A DNA stretch of 64,000 bases from Harmothoe impar (Eukaryota > Annelida > Polychaeta > Phyllodocida > Polynoidae). Each line of letters starts with the position of its first letter. Within the stretch, counting starts at the first letter, position 1. The position numbers were made by a program, and so were the translations under genes. This document shows positions 12,815 through 26,500 of this stretch, piece after piece. The notes under the pieces were generated by a model. The model was not told where the DNA came from. It saw only the letters and a program-made list of their open reading frames with translations, and made no database searches. The DNA is taken from positions 24,196,442 through 24,260,441 of the forward strand of contig OX381704.1 of assembly GCA_947462335.1 (NCBI GenBank), written 5' to 3'.

Positions 12815-13870
12815 CTACTTAGAATTGAGTTCATCACTCTTCTCCTGAAGTTCAGACTTTTTCTTTGCATAAAGTTCTTTAGCATAATCATCAGGTTGAA
12901 GGCGTTTCCGTTCAATCTCACCCCATACCTTTTCAAGGTGTTCAACTGTTTTTGCACTCTGCATTCTCCTGCCTATAAAATACAGTTCAAACTTGTCCCT
13001 TTCCATGAGCTTGCACCCATCGACTGTACATAGATCACTAGCAGTTGTACGGTCTAAATTGGGAACAAAGATTAGTCCAGCCTTCTTCTCCAGTTCCTCC
13101 AGGGGTACCTGGTATTCAGTGAGCTTGTGGCTGTAATCTATTGGCTCATTGGGCACAATAAATGCCCCAAGAAGAGGGGGGATCTTCGTCCCATCATCTT
13201 CTGCCACAATCACCTTGTAGAGATGAGTTGGTACAGCTAGTTGGTTCTTCCCAACAAGTTGATACTTCACAAACTGTTTCCCATCCTCTTGTACATTTGG
13301 CAGCATCACAGGGCCAGAGATCACTCGGACATGTCCATAGGTGTTGGTCAAATCTCGACAATACATTTCAAATCTGTTCCAGAAGCCCCCATTGTTGTTG
13401 ATGTCCTGGGGGAGGATGTTGGATAACAAGAAGGTTTCATCCATAGCAACTTGATCATACTTGTAATTCCCAGCTGGGGCCATGTGCCCCCTAGACCACC
13501 CACTTCTTGAAAAGTCTGAATTGTGAGCTCTGAATTGTTCAGGAATTGCAAGGTCTGGGTGGAATTTACTGTGTTTGCGATTTGCAAGACCCTTTACTTT
13601 GAAGGCTGTGATATCTTCTGCCACCCAGCGAGGTATCTTCTTTTCCTGGTCATATGACAGCAAATGTCCTTTGTAGAAACTGATATCTGGTGATCTGGTT
13701 GGCGCCCCATACTTCAAAATCTGATGTTGTGTCTTCAAGTCATCTTTACTGGGGCCGACTGGGGCGTCTTGGTTGACTTTATCGTGCCCTTTCTTTGACA
13801 GGAGAAAGTATATACCTGTACCCCACAAACTGCCGGCAAAGAAAGCACCACCGAACAATAGACGATTCAT
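12815..13870 (-). CDS. EXOG: Mitochondrial endo/exonuclease (EXOG-like), DNA/RNA non-specific nuclease family
   Basis: This is a ββα-metal nuclease of the endonuclease G family. EXOG acts at the mitochondrial inner membrane in processing and repair of mitochondrial DNA 5' ends. The gene is one uninterrupted exon of 351 aa. The N-terminus is a short hydrophobic segment after an Arg (MNRLLFGGAFFAGSLWGTGI), as expected of a mitochondrial signal-anchor. The catalytic motif near residue 125 reads GWSRGHMAPAGN. The serine before RGH, where endonuclease G has Asp, is the form seen in EXOG, and the histidine is the general base. Downstream NILPQ..NNNGFWNRFEMYCRDL supplies the metal-binding Asn. The C-terminus (PDDYAKELYAKKKSELQEK) matches the helical EXOG extension. 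It is head-to-head with NitFhit, with 679 bp between the start codons. The lack of introns contrasts with all other host genes here, but the reading frame is clean. Confidence 0.92.
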   Translation of the reverse strand: MNRLLFGGAFFAGSLWGTGIYFLLSKKGHDKVNQDAPVGPSKDDLKTQHQILKYGAPTRSPDISFYKGHLLSYDQEKKIPRWVAEDITAFKVKGLANRKHSKFHPDLAIPEQFRAHNSDFSRSGWSRGHMAPAGNYKYDQVAMDETFLLSNILPQDINNNGGFWNRFEMYCRDLTNTYGHVRVISGPVMLPNVQEDGKQFVKYQLVGKNQLAVPTHLYKVIVAEDDGTKIPPLLGAFIVPNEPIDYSHKLTEYQVPLEELEKKAGLIFVPNLDRTTASDLCTVDGCKLMERDKFELYFIGRRMQSAKTVEHLEKVWGEIERKRLQPDDYAKELYAKKKSELQEKSDELNSK

Positions 13871-14549
13871 ATTTGCCTCTAAATTATGAACTCCCTAATA
13901 TTTTTGTTTCACGCACCTGCTCAGCTGCTGCTGCCACCTGCCACCAGGGATTAGTGACGGATTCTATACCGATCGCTGGCGCCATGTAAGTCATTAGAAT
14001 AAAATCTCTCGGCACGGATACAGCCATCTTTGGATACCTGTTGATAATCTATAATCAGTTTTCTTTTTTGATGAAGCCAAGACCATGAATACGTGAGAAG
14101 AGTTGCGTATGGGCTACATATTTAGAACAGAGAGGAAACACTCAGTCCACCTTTGCCTCAGAATGAATATTAGTGTCGTTTGCGCCATCTATCGAGCAAT
14201 GAGAGAACCTGTTGAGGAGCTCTTGGGATAAGTTTGGAAAACTAAAACATCAGAATAACACAATTTAGACGATTCTGACACTACTAAAGTATACAAATCA
14301 GAACACATTTGAAGACGTTAGAGTTGTAGGAGAAGCGAATGTCAGGTTGGTGTGGGCATATTGGGAATTTATCGATTTAAGTGCAATATCACCTATTATC
14401 GCCCGTGTTACATCCAGAAGAAACCACTCACTCACTCCACCCAAAAAAAAACACCCACTTGTGTAGATCTACTGCTGATGAATCTATCCCTGTTGGAACT
14501 ATTCCTGCCAAAGCTCTGACGGAGTATCGTTTTTATCACTGACAGTGAC
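13871..14549. promoter_or_regulatory. Intergenic region between divergent EXOG and NitFhit
   Basis: These 679 bp lie between two head-to-head start codons, so both promoters are expected here. No TATA box is obvious. Both neighbouring products appear to be targeted to mitochondria. Confidence 0.5.
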
Positions 14550-17500
14550 ATGCTTTCAAAGCTGACAAGGTTTATTTTATATAGATCTAGAAGTAATCAT
14601 TTCACCCAGAACTTTTTGTGTAAGTCCTCGTCGGGTGTGCCATCAATCAACAAATCGTGCTTCACAACTGCAGCTTTTACAACGACTGTCTCTGGGTCTC
14701 AGAATCAAAGGTAAACATTTATGTCAAGGCCTATCAGCAATCCCACCAAGTAGGCCTATAGTCTATTTTTGAGTACAGTTCATTTGAAAAACATTAACAT
14801 TGCCTGGCACAATATTAAATAGACAAAAGACATTACGTTGCTCAATATGTTGGGTGTGATGCATACATCAATGATTTAATTTACTGCTGTCCCAACCCGA
14901 TATTAGTAAACACTGCGATGATAGATTCAACATCTTAAAAGAAAAGAAATTTAATTTATTGCTCTGTATCATCCCAAATAGTGCAATGGATTCGACTGAG
15001 ACTACTGTGGCCCCAAACTGTAAAGTGGGAATCGTTCAGATGACTTGCACCCCAGATAAGGAAGCAGCCTTTTCACAGGCCAAGGGTCTGATTGAGAAGG
15101 CATCAAAGGAGGGAGCCAAGGTGGTGTTCCTCCCAGAGGCCTGTGATTACATCGGAGACAGCCGAGACTATACAATGACCGCGGCTGAGCCTATTGACGG
15201 AGACATCCTCCAAAGGTACAAAGATATGGCGGCCCGCCTGGGGGTCTGGATCTCCCTTGGTGGTCTCCATGTTAAGGTAATAAAATGCCCTTTGGATTAA
15301 AATGCCCTATGTAAAATAGATAGTATAATAGTCACCTTATATCTCACTTCTTATCACTTCTAAGCTTATGCTTATCATCATGATAATTGTGCAAGTACGT
15401 ACAGATATTCAATAGCCAATAATTATTGCTGTCTATTGTATGACAGATTATGTAGTTCCACACTCTTCTAATCCAACGCATCTGTAAATACAAATTACTA
15501 TATGCACTTTGGATTATAGATCAAACCAAGACTAGAGTCTTACGTTTTTCCAGCACAATGTTGAGATGTATCTCTTTCTATAATGACACCAGTCGAGTGA
15601 CGACAGTGACCGTCGCATGTCCAACACGCACGTGCTGCTGAGTGCGGCGGGTGAGGTCGTTGGACGGTACAGTAAGACGCACCTCTTTAACGTGGACATC
15701 CCGGGTAAGGTCAGGCTGCAGGAGACGGACTTCACGCGCCCCGGGACTCACATAGGGCCCCCCATACACACACCCGCAGGCAATGTAGGCCTCGCCATTG
15801 TATCCTTCACCAATCATACACTCCATTTTCTTCTAAAAATCAAAACTGATTTGTAGAGATTAAAGTGACCAATTACAAAAGAAAATGAAAAAGTCGGATG
15901 AAGACCCCTGAGTTTGTAGTGGTTCTCTGTGGGTACTTATAGGTCTTTGAAACTTGAAAGATCATTGAAATCCACGAAAAAGTTAAACATTTTAAGGACT
16001 TTCACCTCTGGTTTTGGCTCAGCCAGAACATGTTGTGTATTTGAAATTCACCTGTTTGTCCTACCTTCCTTAACCTCTAGTGTTATGACATGCGGTTCCC
16101 AGAGCTGTCTCTTGCCTTGAGGCAGCAGGGTGCCGAGATCCTCACCTTCCCATCAGCCTTCACCGTGCCCACCGGCAGGGCACACTGGGAGGTGAGCCAG
16201 TGCTGAGCAGCTCTTGAACTGAGCAGCTCAGAGCTCTGTCATGTTGAACTACCAGTATCTCAATGTTTGCTTATCAATGAAATGTGAAGTTGGAAATATT
16301 ATCATAGATGTATTATGATATTGTGCTTACCATTAAAGTTTGAACTAGTCTAATGGAATACGACTGATGAACAATTAGACGCTCCGGTGATATGTGGTGC
16401 GATTGATAACATATTAGATGCTATTTTTCTAAATGCATTTCGCTTCCGATGTTGTCTCATGTCCAGGTTTTGTTAAGAGCTCGAGCCATCGAGAACCAGT
16501 GTTATGTGATAGCGGCAGCCCAGGTGGGGCAGCACCACCCCAAGCGGGCCTCCTACGGACATGCCATGGTCAGTACTAATACTATTGTACATTCATGTTG
16601 AAAAGTTCAGGGTTCCCACTTGTCATTTGTCAGATAAAACTGAGAAAATAGTGGGTACCCTGACAGTTCTTAATTCATTGACCCAGGGACCCTGGGTCTC
16701 TGTGAGACGGTTTTCCAACAAAAAACATAGATTGGTCAGCTGACTTTGAAAATTCACCCTGCTTTTGTTTTTCGGTATTTCTCTCCCAAAAAAAGCTCAT
16801 CCACATCTCGGGAACTATCTTTCTCTTCCCGTTTTTCCCAAAATTTCCGTACAATTTTTTTTCCTAGTGAAAAAATACAAATAAAAAATGTCAAAAACTA
16901 CCCAAAAAACAAGTCTCTGTGAACTAATGCTGAAGATAGGCCAGTGACCTTGAATCCTGACTTTAAAAGAGTCACGTTCACACAGACTTCCTATACCTGC
17001 AATGGTGAAGAGCAGGTGAGACGTTTTTATGAGACGCTTTTTGGTCAAATAGAGCCTTCCATAAGGGTGATCTCGGAATCCACGGGCATCAACTTTCGCG
17101 CATGTTTTTGCATGTAGTGCATACAACTTACAGCACAGGCATGTTGAAAACGCTAAAGTTAATGCCCGTGGCTGGTGGTAGAGTCTTTTTTTTTGTTTTG
17201 GTCTGCCAAGTTCCTCTGGTTTCAAGTGTGACGGTTCAGGACACCTTGGACAAGGAAAAACTTTTCAAATATGACATAGCACACTGTATCAATAGATCAA
17301 TATTTATGATACCTATCCTGTTGTGTAAACCATTTTAAAATATTTCCACTAGAAGCCCTGGGTCACTTGTGATGTATATCACACAATCCATCTTTGTATA
17401 TTCAATCGAATTAGCATGCCGATGGGTTGCTTTGATACTTGGGTACAGTGAGTCTACTTGTATGACTATGAATGTGGGATACCAGATGCCCGCACTCAAT

Positions 17501-19973
17501 CCCCAATGATATGTTAATTCCTCAGCTACTGAATACGATAGATTTTAATTAAAGTTAAATATAGGAATTTAAAATGCTATTATTGCCGTTTGACAGGTGG
17601 TGGACCCGTGGGGCGTGGTGCTTGCCGACCTGGGGGAGGAGATTGGGGTACAGGTGGTGGAGATTGACCTTAAGGCTCTCCACACGCGGCGTCAGGAGAT
17701 GCCTGTGGAGTCACACCGACGTCACGACCTCTACGGGCCAACACTTGCAAGGACGACACGTGAGTGGACTTAGATTCACTGCCACTGATGGGATTGTTAA
17801 TTTCCTTTTATCGTACACGTATTTGGGAGAAAGAACGTTACAAGCAAAAGATGGCCTATGGGTTACTCTTTCTGGGGAAAATGTGTATTTGTTTAGAAAT
17901 ATTTGTTGTCCAATTCATTTCTTGCTAAAAGATGTGCGCAAGTATTTTCTTCTTTTTAGAACTTTTCCATATATTACAAAGAGAAACCCATGAAATAATA
18001 ATGCACAAAATTCAGACCAACATTGCTCATATCCGGCATAATTATAGTCATAATATAATACAGCTGCCTACTAGGTTAAAGCGGCATAATCACCGAGCGT
18101 GTCCCACTCACAATTCTAGTACTGTTCTAGTCTGCTATGGGGTAGCACCGCGAGTGGGGATATTGCTGCTTTAACTTTCAGAGGAAGATCAGACCAATGC
18201 AAAGTCCAAAACATGTACCCATTTAGATTTGTGGAGCATTTCTTTGAAATTAGATTTATACTGCGTTCATTTCTGTAGTTCATATACATTCTATGCAATA
18301 TCTGTGTCTACACATGTAACCCTTATTTGCTAATACATGTAATATATCCTCTATTTACAGCGGCAATTGACAGCGTCAGCGAGTACCAGTTTGGTCAGGT
18401 GACCATCCCCTCCTCCTGTGTCTTCTACAGGACAGCCTTGTCATATGCCTTCGTCAACAGGAAACCCGTCATACCTGGACGTATCCTCTTAAATGCACTG
18501 GAAGCAGTTACTGCTACTTGGTATAATTCAAAAGTTACCTCACTATACACAGGGAAGACTTTAGACCCATCAAGGAGGCGGGGGGAAGGGAAACAATTTT
18601 TGAAAATTAAATGTACCAATATATATACATGTATATCAGGGATGTAAATTTAATCCCTGATTACAGCGATCGACCTGGGAAACTATTAACCCTATTGCAA
18701 GGGCGGAGGAGGAGGGGGGGGGGGGTCACCAGAAAGCAAATGGCACCCTCGTTTGTGGGGGGGGGGCATTTTCTGCACGTGATAACCTTAACACATTAGA
18801 TGTCCATGTGTCCCCGGTGTGTGCCTTATTATATAATATCATAGTAACTACTAACTAGTCGGCTGTTATATATGAAACCTTGACAAAGTAGATGTGCTCG
18901 TGTCCCCTGTGCGTGCGGCGGCGCGTTATGACGACCTGACGGCTGCAGAGGTGGCCGACCTGAGCCTTACCGTACAGACCGTATCCAGGCTGGTGGAGAA
19001 ACACCACCACTGTACCTCACGGACACTGGGCATGCAGGACGGCCCGGAGGCAGGCCAGAGCATATGGGTACCTTACCAACTACCGTAGATGCATGAAAAT
19101 ATTAACTATCGCCACAGATGGTTCCTTCCTTTCACAGGAATTTCATGATTTTTTCTAATGAATTTCTGTATCAAATTATGGTAATTTGATCAAAGTCGTA
19201 AGATTTCCCATTTTTGTTGACCAAGTGAGTGGCACTTTTTTTGAACAATAGAAATGAATTAAAAATTTTGATTTTGAAGTACACAAACCTAGTTCATTTG
19301 TAAGAATTCTAGTTCATTTTTAAGTCCCTGCTCATTGACTCTTCCAACTCGGTTTCAGCTTAAGACAATTTATGCTTTTTCCATATAAAGTTAAAGGAGA
19401 AGACAGTGAATCCCAAATTAAACACATGATTTAATGACACCCTTAATTCATTCCAGCATGTACACTACCACATTCTTCCCCGCAAGGGTGGTGATTTTAA
19501 AAGAAATGACGACATCTATGAAAAGGTAGGTCCATTCCGAATATCTACCTCTTGATCTTCTTCACTTTATAAATATAGTTTTTCTCTTGAGAACTGCTAG
19601 ATAAGCAAAGACGTCATACCAACTCTAAAGCTAACATAATATTCATTAGAAGCCTTGCTAAACAGTTAATGTGCTATGCCCTTTGTCATCTCATGGTGCG
19701 TGAATGCAGCCCTGTTGGGTATCTGACCAGTGCTGCATAAATGCATCATGCCGACCCTACAGGGTTGACATTAGGGGTCCGTTAGGCACCATGTCGTCCT
19801 TAGAGGGTGAAGATGATGGAGCTCGAGGGAAGGATCATACCACGACTAAGATACACCTTCTCTTACTTTACTTCCAGCTGGAAACTCATGATAAAAACGT
19901 GGAACCCGCTGAGTGGCGGACAGTAGAAGACATGGCCAAAGAAGCTGAAGAACTCCGACAACTGTTTTTATAA
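14550..19973 (+). CDS. NitFhit: NitFhit: nitrilase-like amidase fused to a fragile histidine triad (diadenosine polyphosphate) hydrolase
   Basis: The ten exons are 14550-14710, 14982-15276, 15593-15799, 16081-16191, 16467-16568, 17597-17759, 18361-18480, 18892-19067, 19457-19525 and 19878-19973. Their lengths sum to exactly 1500 nt (499 aa plus stop). Exon 1 encodes 53 residues with no acidic side chain and many Arg, Ser and Thr, which looks like a mitochondrial presequence. An in-frame ATG in exon 2 (14986) could start a cytosolic form. The Nit part has the full Glu-Lys-Cys triad: [21 protein letters not shown] and CYDMRFPEL. Nit1 is known to hydrolyse deaminated glutathione. The Fhit part (exons 7-10) has [19 protein letters not shown] and the catalytic triad HVHYHILP. 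Fhit cleaves Ap3A. The fusion is known in Drosophila and C. elegans and is separate in vertebrates. A polyadenylation signal is at 20395-20400. Confidence 0.95.
19690..19770. repeat. Dispersed ATGCATCATG repeat in the last NitFhit intron
   Basis: GTGAATGCAGCCC and AAATGCATCATGCCGACC are arranged as in the other copies of this interspersed family (compare 55550-55640). Confidence 0.5.
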
Positions 19974-20394
19974 TTCACTAGTCCCTGCTGACACTGTGGC
20001 ATCCCTGGTCATTAACTATTAGTCTCCACGATAGGGGGTGTCTACGTGTAGGTAGCACCCTACTTTAATAGTATTAGACCAGGGATACGATAACCTTGTT
20101 GTGGTAAAGGATAGGCCATATTATTTCATGAGAATCAGTATTGTGGACCATGGGTGTGTATTAATGAGTATTGTGGTGCTTTAGTGAACGTTTTTTTTTC
20201 ATGTTGAATGAGAATGATTAAAGTTGTTACATGCAGGGAGCTGTATGACACCTGAATGCCGCCTCTTTGTGATAATATTCATGTTGTGAAGAGATTTGAT
20301 TATTAATGTAATTTATGATTCATAGGAGAGGGTGGATGGGGTGTTGTGCGTTGTAATTTATAATTCGTATTTGCTGATCACTGTGATACATAAC

Positions 20395-20400
20395 AATAAA
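20395..20400 (+). promoter_or_regulatory. Polyadenylation signal AATAAA of NitFhit
   Basis: A canonical AATAAA lies 422 bp after the NitFhit stop codon and about 150 bp before the end of the convergent TPRKB gene. Confidence 0.6.
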
Positions 20401-20549
20401 TGACATATTTGAAATGACGTGTATTTATTGTGATTGTTTAAACCACATGGTGGACGATGAATAAGAGAATATGAAAATTGAATCACATCATGTCGACGTG
20501 TTAGGATGGGTATATACAAAATGGCAGCACAGTTGATCTGAATGATTGT

Positions 20550-23500
20550 TCACGAAGCAAAGTCCTTGACGGCTATTCGGTTAACCACAGCCTCTAGAAA
20601 CGTGCCGACCTTCAGCTCTGGTTCCTGAACCTTGTAGATCTGAAAAATGATGGGCATGTTACTTTGTTACTCTCATTAGATTTGCATAATATTTTAGTTT
20701 CGTTTAACGAAATGGGACATAAGAAAACAATACATTATAACATGCAAAGAAAGAATTTTACTTTTAAATTCAAAGACTTTTTTTAAACTTTTACCTTTTT
20801 TATTTGAGCATCATTGGCCATTTGGTTCAGTTTCCTGATGTCCTCTAAGGTTCCTTTCACGTTCTGCTGGACGAGTGGCATCTGACTTTCACCCGTTTTG
20901 TGTATCTCACAAACAAGAACAGAACTATCTTTGTCTCCCATGCCAAACCTACGAAACGCATCTGAAATCTGAATGAAAGCGGCCATTTATTCGATGGGGA
21001 AAAACATGCAGAAGATTTCAGAATACACCTACAGAGCTTGATAAATTTGGGGTTGCATATCTGTAGAAAACATTGCGTCTGTTCCTAGTTGACTCTAAAG
21101 ATTGGTTATCATAAACTAACATAGAATGTGCTGTGATTTAATTCCACTTGCTACCAGGGCTGCAATCATACACCACGACAAGGGGTATTTTCCATGAACC
21201 CTTTGAGGGCAACCAAAATTTGATACTGTCAGCTGGGAGGGCGAGACTTTTTGCAGGAGTTTTCTCTAAGACTTAAAGGACTAGCCTATAATGCTAAATC
21301 CCATAGAGTTATGATGACTGTAGTCGGTGCTTGCCCTGCCATGGCATCAACTATAGTCGAAGCTCGCCCAAGCATGGAATCAACTATAGTTGATGCTCGC
21401 CCACAAAGGGTTACCCCCCGTAAAGTGATATGTAGTCATTCAAGGGTTAAACATTTAAAAGACTCACGTTTTTGTTTGGTGAGAGGCAGTAAAGGAGCTC
21501 AGTCTGCAGCATCTTTGTTACCCGGTTGTTGTTGAGTTCGTGGTGGATGGCTTGTGTACCTGCGATAACAGCTTGGAACTTGTCTAGAATCTACGAAGAA
21601 TAATAAGTCTACAGTTATTAAGATGTTTAACATATGTCTGGGGAACTTTCCCATCCATGTTTGAACTCGTCCCATGAGTTGAGGCCTTAACCTTAAGGGA
21701 GAGTTCATTTATAAGTTACGGGGCGGGGTTGTAAATGATTTCGACCCCTCCTGAGGGGGGGCATACACATATTCTGACCTCTCTTGGGTGGAAAAACAGC
21801 GTGGGCCCTTTTGAAGCATGCAATGGGTGGGCGCTCTTTGGCTCAAAACAGGTCAAAACTTTTTACCTTCCTTTCAAGGGGTCGAAATCCAACCCCCCCC
21901 CCCCCCCGGCCCTGTTTTTAAAATATGATCACTCCCTTTGGGGGCTTCATGCACATTTTCTTCAGAAATTGACACCCCCCACTCCCCTAAACTGGCTAAA
22001 GTTCTTAGCATTAAAATAAAGGGTTCATGTACGCAAAGATTTCCAGAAAATAGACCCCCCCCTTCGTGCGTACATACTTTATGGAAGCCTCCTTGTAGTT
22101 AGGGATGACGGTTTATGATGTGCTTTTTCTTTAGCTCCAGGCCCGGGTACGTAGCCCGGACTGGGAATCAGTGTGGTCTATTTAGAGAATAGAAAACGAT
22201 GCTCTTCACATCGAGACTGTCTGTTGTCCTATAATGCACGAATGCATCTGAGTGCATTATAGGACAACAGACAGTCGAGATGTGGAGAACGAGTTTTCTA
22301 TTGTCTTTATAAAATGGTAATTAACCTTATTTTATTTCCATTTTATGAGAAAAGCTACCAAAAAGCCCCAATAACCAGCATAATTGGATGTCTCCGACTG
22401 GTGCCATGCTCAGCGTGCACTGTCACACTATAACGAACGGCACGTGACCTCTCTAGAGCTATAATGCACGGCCAACCGTTTTATAAAGTATTATATTGTA
22501 GTACTACTGGTGAGTGTTCAATTATTAGTTACAGGGGGGGGGGGCGTACAAATTTGGACCCCTTGAAGGGGGGGGGACCAAAAAAATTTGGACCCCTCTT
22601 GAGGGGGGGACCAAAAAAATTACACCTCTATTTAGCGGAAAAGCCCGCGTTTTACTATAGCTCAAAGGGGTCGGCCGCGCTCAATTTCAACCTGCCTGGA
22701 GGGGGGGACCAAAAATTGTTCTACCCCTCTCGCGGGGGGGGGGGACCAGAAAAATTCCGACCTGCTCGCGCGAAAATCCACCGACCCCCCGCTGTTGTTA
22801 AAAAATGACCACTCCCTTAGCAAAAAGCCTGTGCGTTACTATAGTTCAAAGGGGGGTGGGCGAAAAATTGTCGACGCCTTCGGCATGGGGGGCATAAAAA
22901 ATTGTCGCTCCTCTGCGCGGAATCTCACCACCCCCTCCCCCCCTGTAATTAATAAATGAACACTCCCTAGAGACTGCCAGCTGCACATCTGAAGCGAAGC
23001 CGAACCGCCGGCTCGCCACATGGATACACGCTTACACGGTCTCGTCCGCCATCTTGAATACATTAGTTTGGCGAGTAAACAGAGAGTCTGCAGAGAGTGG
23101 GAACTTCAAGATACGAGTCAGACTGACCTGTGGGTAAGTTGTGTTTTCTGCTATTTATACTTAATGTCTAGTCTTGCATACTTCAGCGGAGGTTTATAAG
23201 ATCTGAAACATCATATATCCATGCTTTGCTTGGGGGTATTTGCTTTATTTTATCTCAAAACAGTAGGTTAAATCAACATGAGCGATATTATAGGAGTTTG
23301 CCCCTTCACTAGGCACATGCGTTTTTGGTAAACAAAGGCTGCACGAAAATTCTAGTTTCAGTCTTTGCTTCGCTGTGGCTAGCATAATCTTACCTCAGAC
23401 CTATAATTTTAGGACATGAAAGAACACATTCCCACGATTCTGGCAAATATTGCGGTATGTTGATCAGACAATTATAAGTGGTCGCTTTAGCTCATGGGGC

Positions 23501-26500
23501 CGGCCGAAAATTTACGCAACCAACACTGCACTGATCCCACTGTCAGACCAAAATTCTCCGATCACTGTTTGCTTCGCTGTGGCTAGCATAAGTGTACCTC
23601 AGACCTATAATTTTAGGACATGAAAGAACACATTCCCACGATTCTGGCAAATATTGCGGTATGTTGATCAGACAATCATAAGTGGTCGCTTTAGCTCATT
23701 GCGCCGGCCGGAAATTTACGCGACCAACACTGCACTGATTCTTTTTCAATAGTGTAGGTTATGGTTAGGGAGTGATCATTTTTTAACAACAGGGGGGGTG
23801 GTGGGTTTCCGCACGGAGTGTGCGAAAAATTTTCCACCCCCCCCTCGGTCAAGGGGTCAAAATTTTTTACCCCCCCCCCCCTTACGGCCGAGAATCCGCT
23901 CGCGCGTGGGCCCTTTGAAGCATAGTAACGCGCTGGCTTTTTGGCTCAAAACAGGTTTAATTATTTTGACCCCCCCCCCCAAGAGGGGTCCAAATTTTTT
24001 TGCCCCCCCCCCAGTCAAGGGGTCCAAATTTTTTTGCCCCCCCCCCCCCAAACCCACCACCTCCCCCTGTTGTTAAAAAATGATCACTCCCTTAGTAGGC
24101 CTACATTGATAAAATTGCCTATAGAACTGGCGCCCTACCCCATTTTTTCAATAGTCTAGGCTACAGTTAGTAGGCCTACATTGATAAAATTACCTATAGT
24201 ACTGCCGAAGCAAAGAATGTTTTAAAATGTTCAGAACATTTTTTAGGGTGATAATGAAAATGATAATATTTACATAGTATTTGTTTCATTTGTATTTATT
24301 TTCTTCTTGTTAATATTACAGAAAAGAAAGAGGACAAGATGGCTTTTGTCCCAACTGATGGGCCACCTACTGCCTTCACAAAAGGATCAACCTCAAGACA
24401 TTGCTATGCCTTAAACTGTGGCAATGGTGATTACCGACTGGGAAAATGGAGGACCAGTAAATGTAAAGTACATGGCAACTACATGGCATTGTGTGAATGC
24501 GAGAAACCACCATTTCAGTAAGTAATTTCAACATGCACCAATTTTTCAAAATCAGATATCAGCAGCCATGCTGAAAGGATTCTCTGCTAGCATGCGTAAA
24601 TAATCTTTTCTGGATGCTTCCTTGCACTGTTGTATCATAGTACCACAAATGATATGGGAACCAAGCATAAGGCATGAGCATGTAATATTTTAAGAAATGT
24701 CTTGTTATCTAGCCCTTACATTCCATAAATTCTATCACACAATTTCTTCTTATGTACTTATGACAACATGTTAGAATTTTCTTTTATGTATCTTATATAT
24801 TTACCATCAACACACATTACATTTTACAGGTTATACACATTTCCAACCAAAAGGCAGAAGCCAGCTGATAGACAAATATGGCTTACAAATCTCAACAGAG
24901 CTGTGTCGAAACACAGCACTAAATACCTCGAACCCTCAAAGGACCAACGGGTATGTACATTATTATACAATCCTTTCTTGAAAATGCTAAAAAATTTAGA
25001 ACTTATACAATGATCCAGACCACAAAACCTTTAACAATCATGTGGCCAGCATTTTAATTTCAATAGCCAAGTATTGAACTGATTTCCACCTATTTAATTT
25101 GTTCTACATGGTCAAACAGTCAAATACAACTGTTGTATAATTCTTCTTTTGATTTGCAGGTTTGTTCTGTTCACTTTGTCGGTGGCTGCAAAACAGAACA
25201 GCACCAGTACCCCACTATCAACCTGGGGCACCAACGGAAGATAAATGATGTGACTATGGAGTCCCCGAGGGGGAAGCGTGCTAGCAAGAGAACCACAGCC
25301 ACAGCTACTGCAAGTATTATAGAACCGGATCCACCTCTTGAAGCGCTACCGGCTGAAGACCCTCCGCCCAGCCAGAACAGTATCTGGACTATTTTGTATA
25401 GATTTCTCCTCTCTGTTATCATATCGCTCCTTCGTAAAAGTAGAGAAGCTAATAGTCTCCTTATGACAGAGAATGCGCAACTGAAGCAAACTATCCGCAA
25501 CCTCAAAGCCCCGAAGACATCCCTTGTCTCTGAGCTCCTGAAGACTGATCATGATGTTAGTACCTTCACTGGCATCAAATCTTTGAGTTTGTTTCACAAA
25601 CTGCACAAGTATGTTGCACCATATGTGCGCAAACGATGGAGAGGAGCGAGGTCTGTGAGCACAAAGGTCCGAAAGTTTGTCCGGAGCCCTAAGAAACTTG
25701 GCCCCCAGAGGAAACTCAAATCCGAGGATGAGTTTTTACTCTGTCTCATGAAACTGAGGCTAGGGTTGATCTATGAGGATCTGGCTAAGCGCTTCTCAAT
25801 TTCTGTCAGTTTATGCAACCAGATATTTAATTCTTGGCTGACAGCTATGTCCAAAACGATTGGAACAATGGTATTTTGGCCTACTCAAGAACAAGTCAGT
25901 GCAACTCTGCCAAAGCGATTTCGGAATCTGAGCCACCTTCGAGTGATCATCGATTGTTCTGAAATTTTTATAGAAACAGCTAAGGACCATACACTGCAAA
26001 ATGAAACCTGGTCGCAGTACAAACATCATAATACTGCCAAATTTCTCATAGGTGTTGCCCCGAACTCAACCATAACATACCTGTCACGAGCATACGGAGG
26101 ACGGATATCTGACAAGGCCATAGTCAACACTTCAGGCATTCTAGATCAGTGTGAACCTTATGATCGCATTATGGCAGACAAAGGATTCAATATTCTGGAT
26201 GAATGTGTCGCTCGTAGGCTTCATCTAGAAGTGCCACCTGGAAAAAGGGGTAAAACCCAAATGTCTGACGCTGATGTTGACAAAACAAAACTCATTGCTA
26301 ACCGTAGGATCCTGGTTGAACAAGTCATTCGCAGACTGAAATCATTTAGAATTCTGCGTTCTCAACTTCCCATTTCACTTGTGGGCTCCATAGACAAAAT
26401 GCTTTTGGTATGTGCAGGCCTTTCAAATTTGATGGAACCAATCTACCGCACCTGAATGTCACTATGTTATCAGTATATCTGTCAGAGGGCTGACTCATGG

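Noticed and set aside
24339..26455. Domesticated host THAP gene
   Set aside because: A complete DDE triad, the neighbouring YqaJ gene and the position in another gene's intron fit a transposon better. Domestication cannot be excluded without comparative data.
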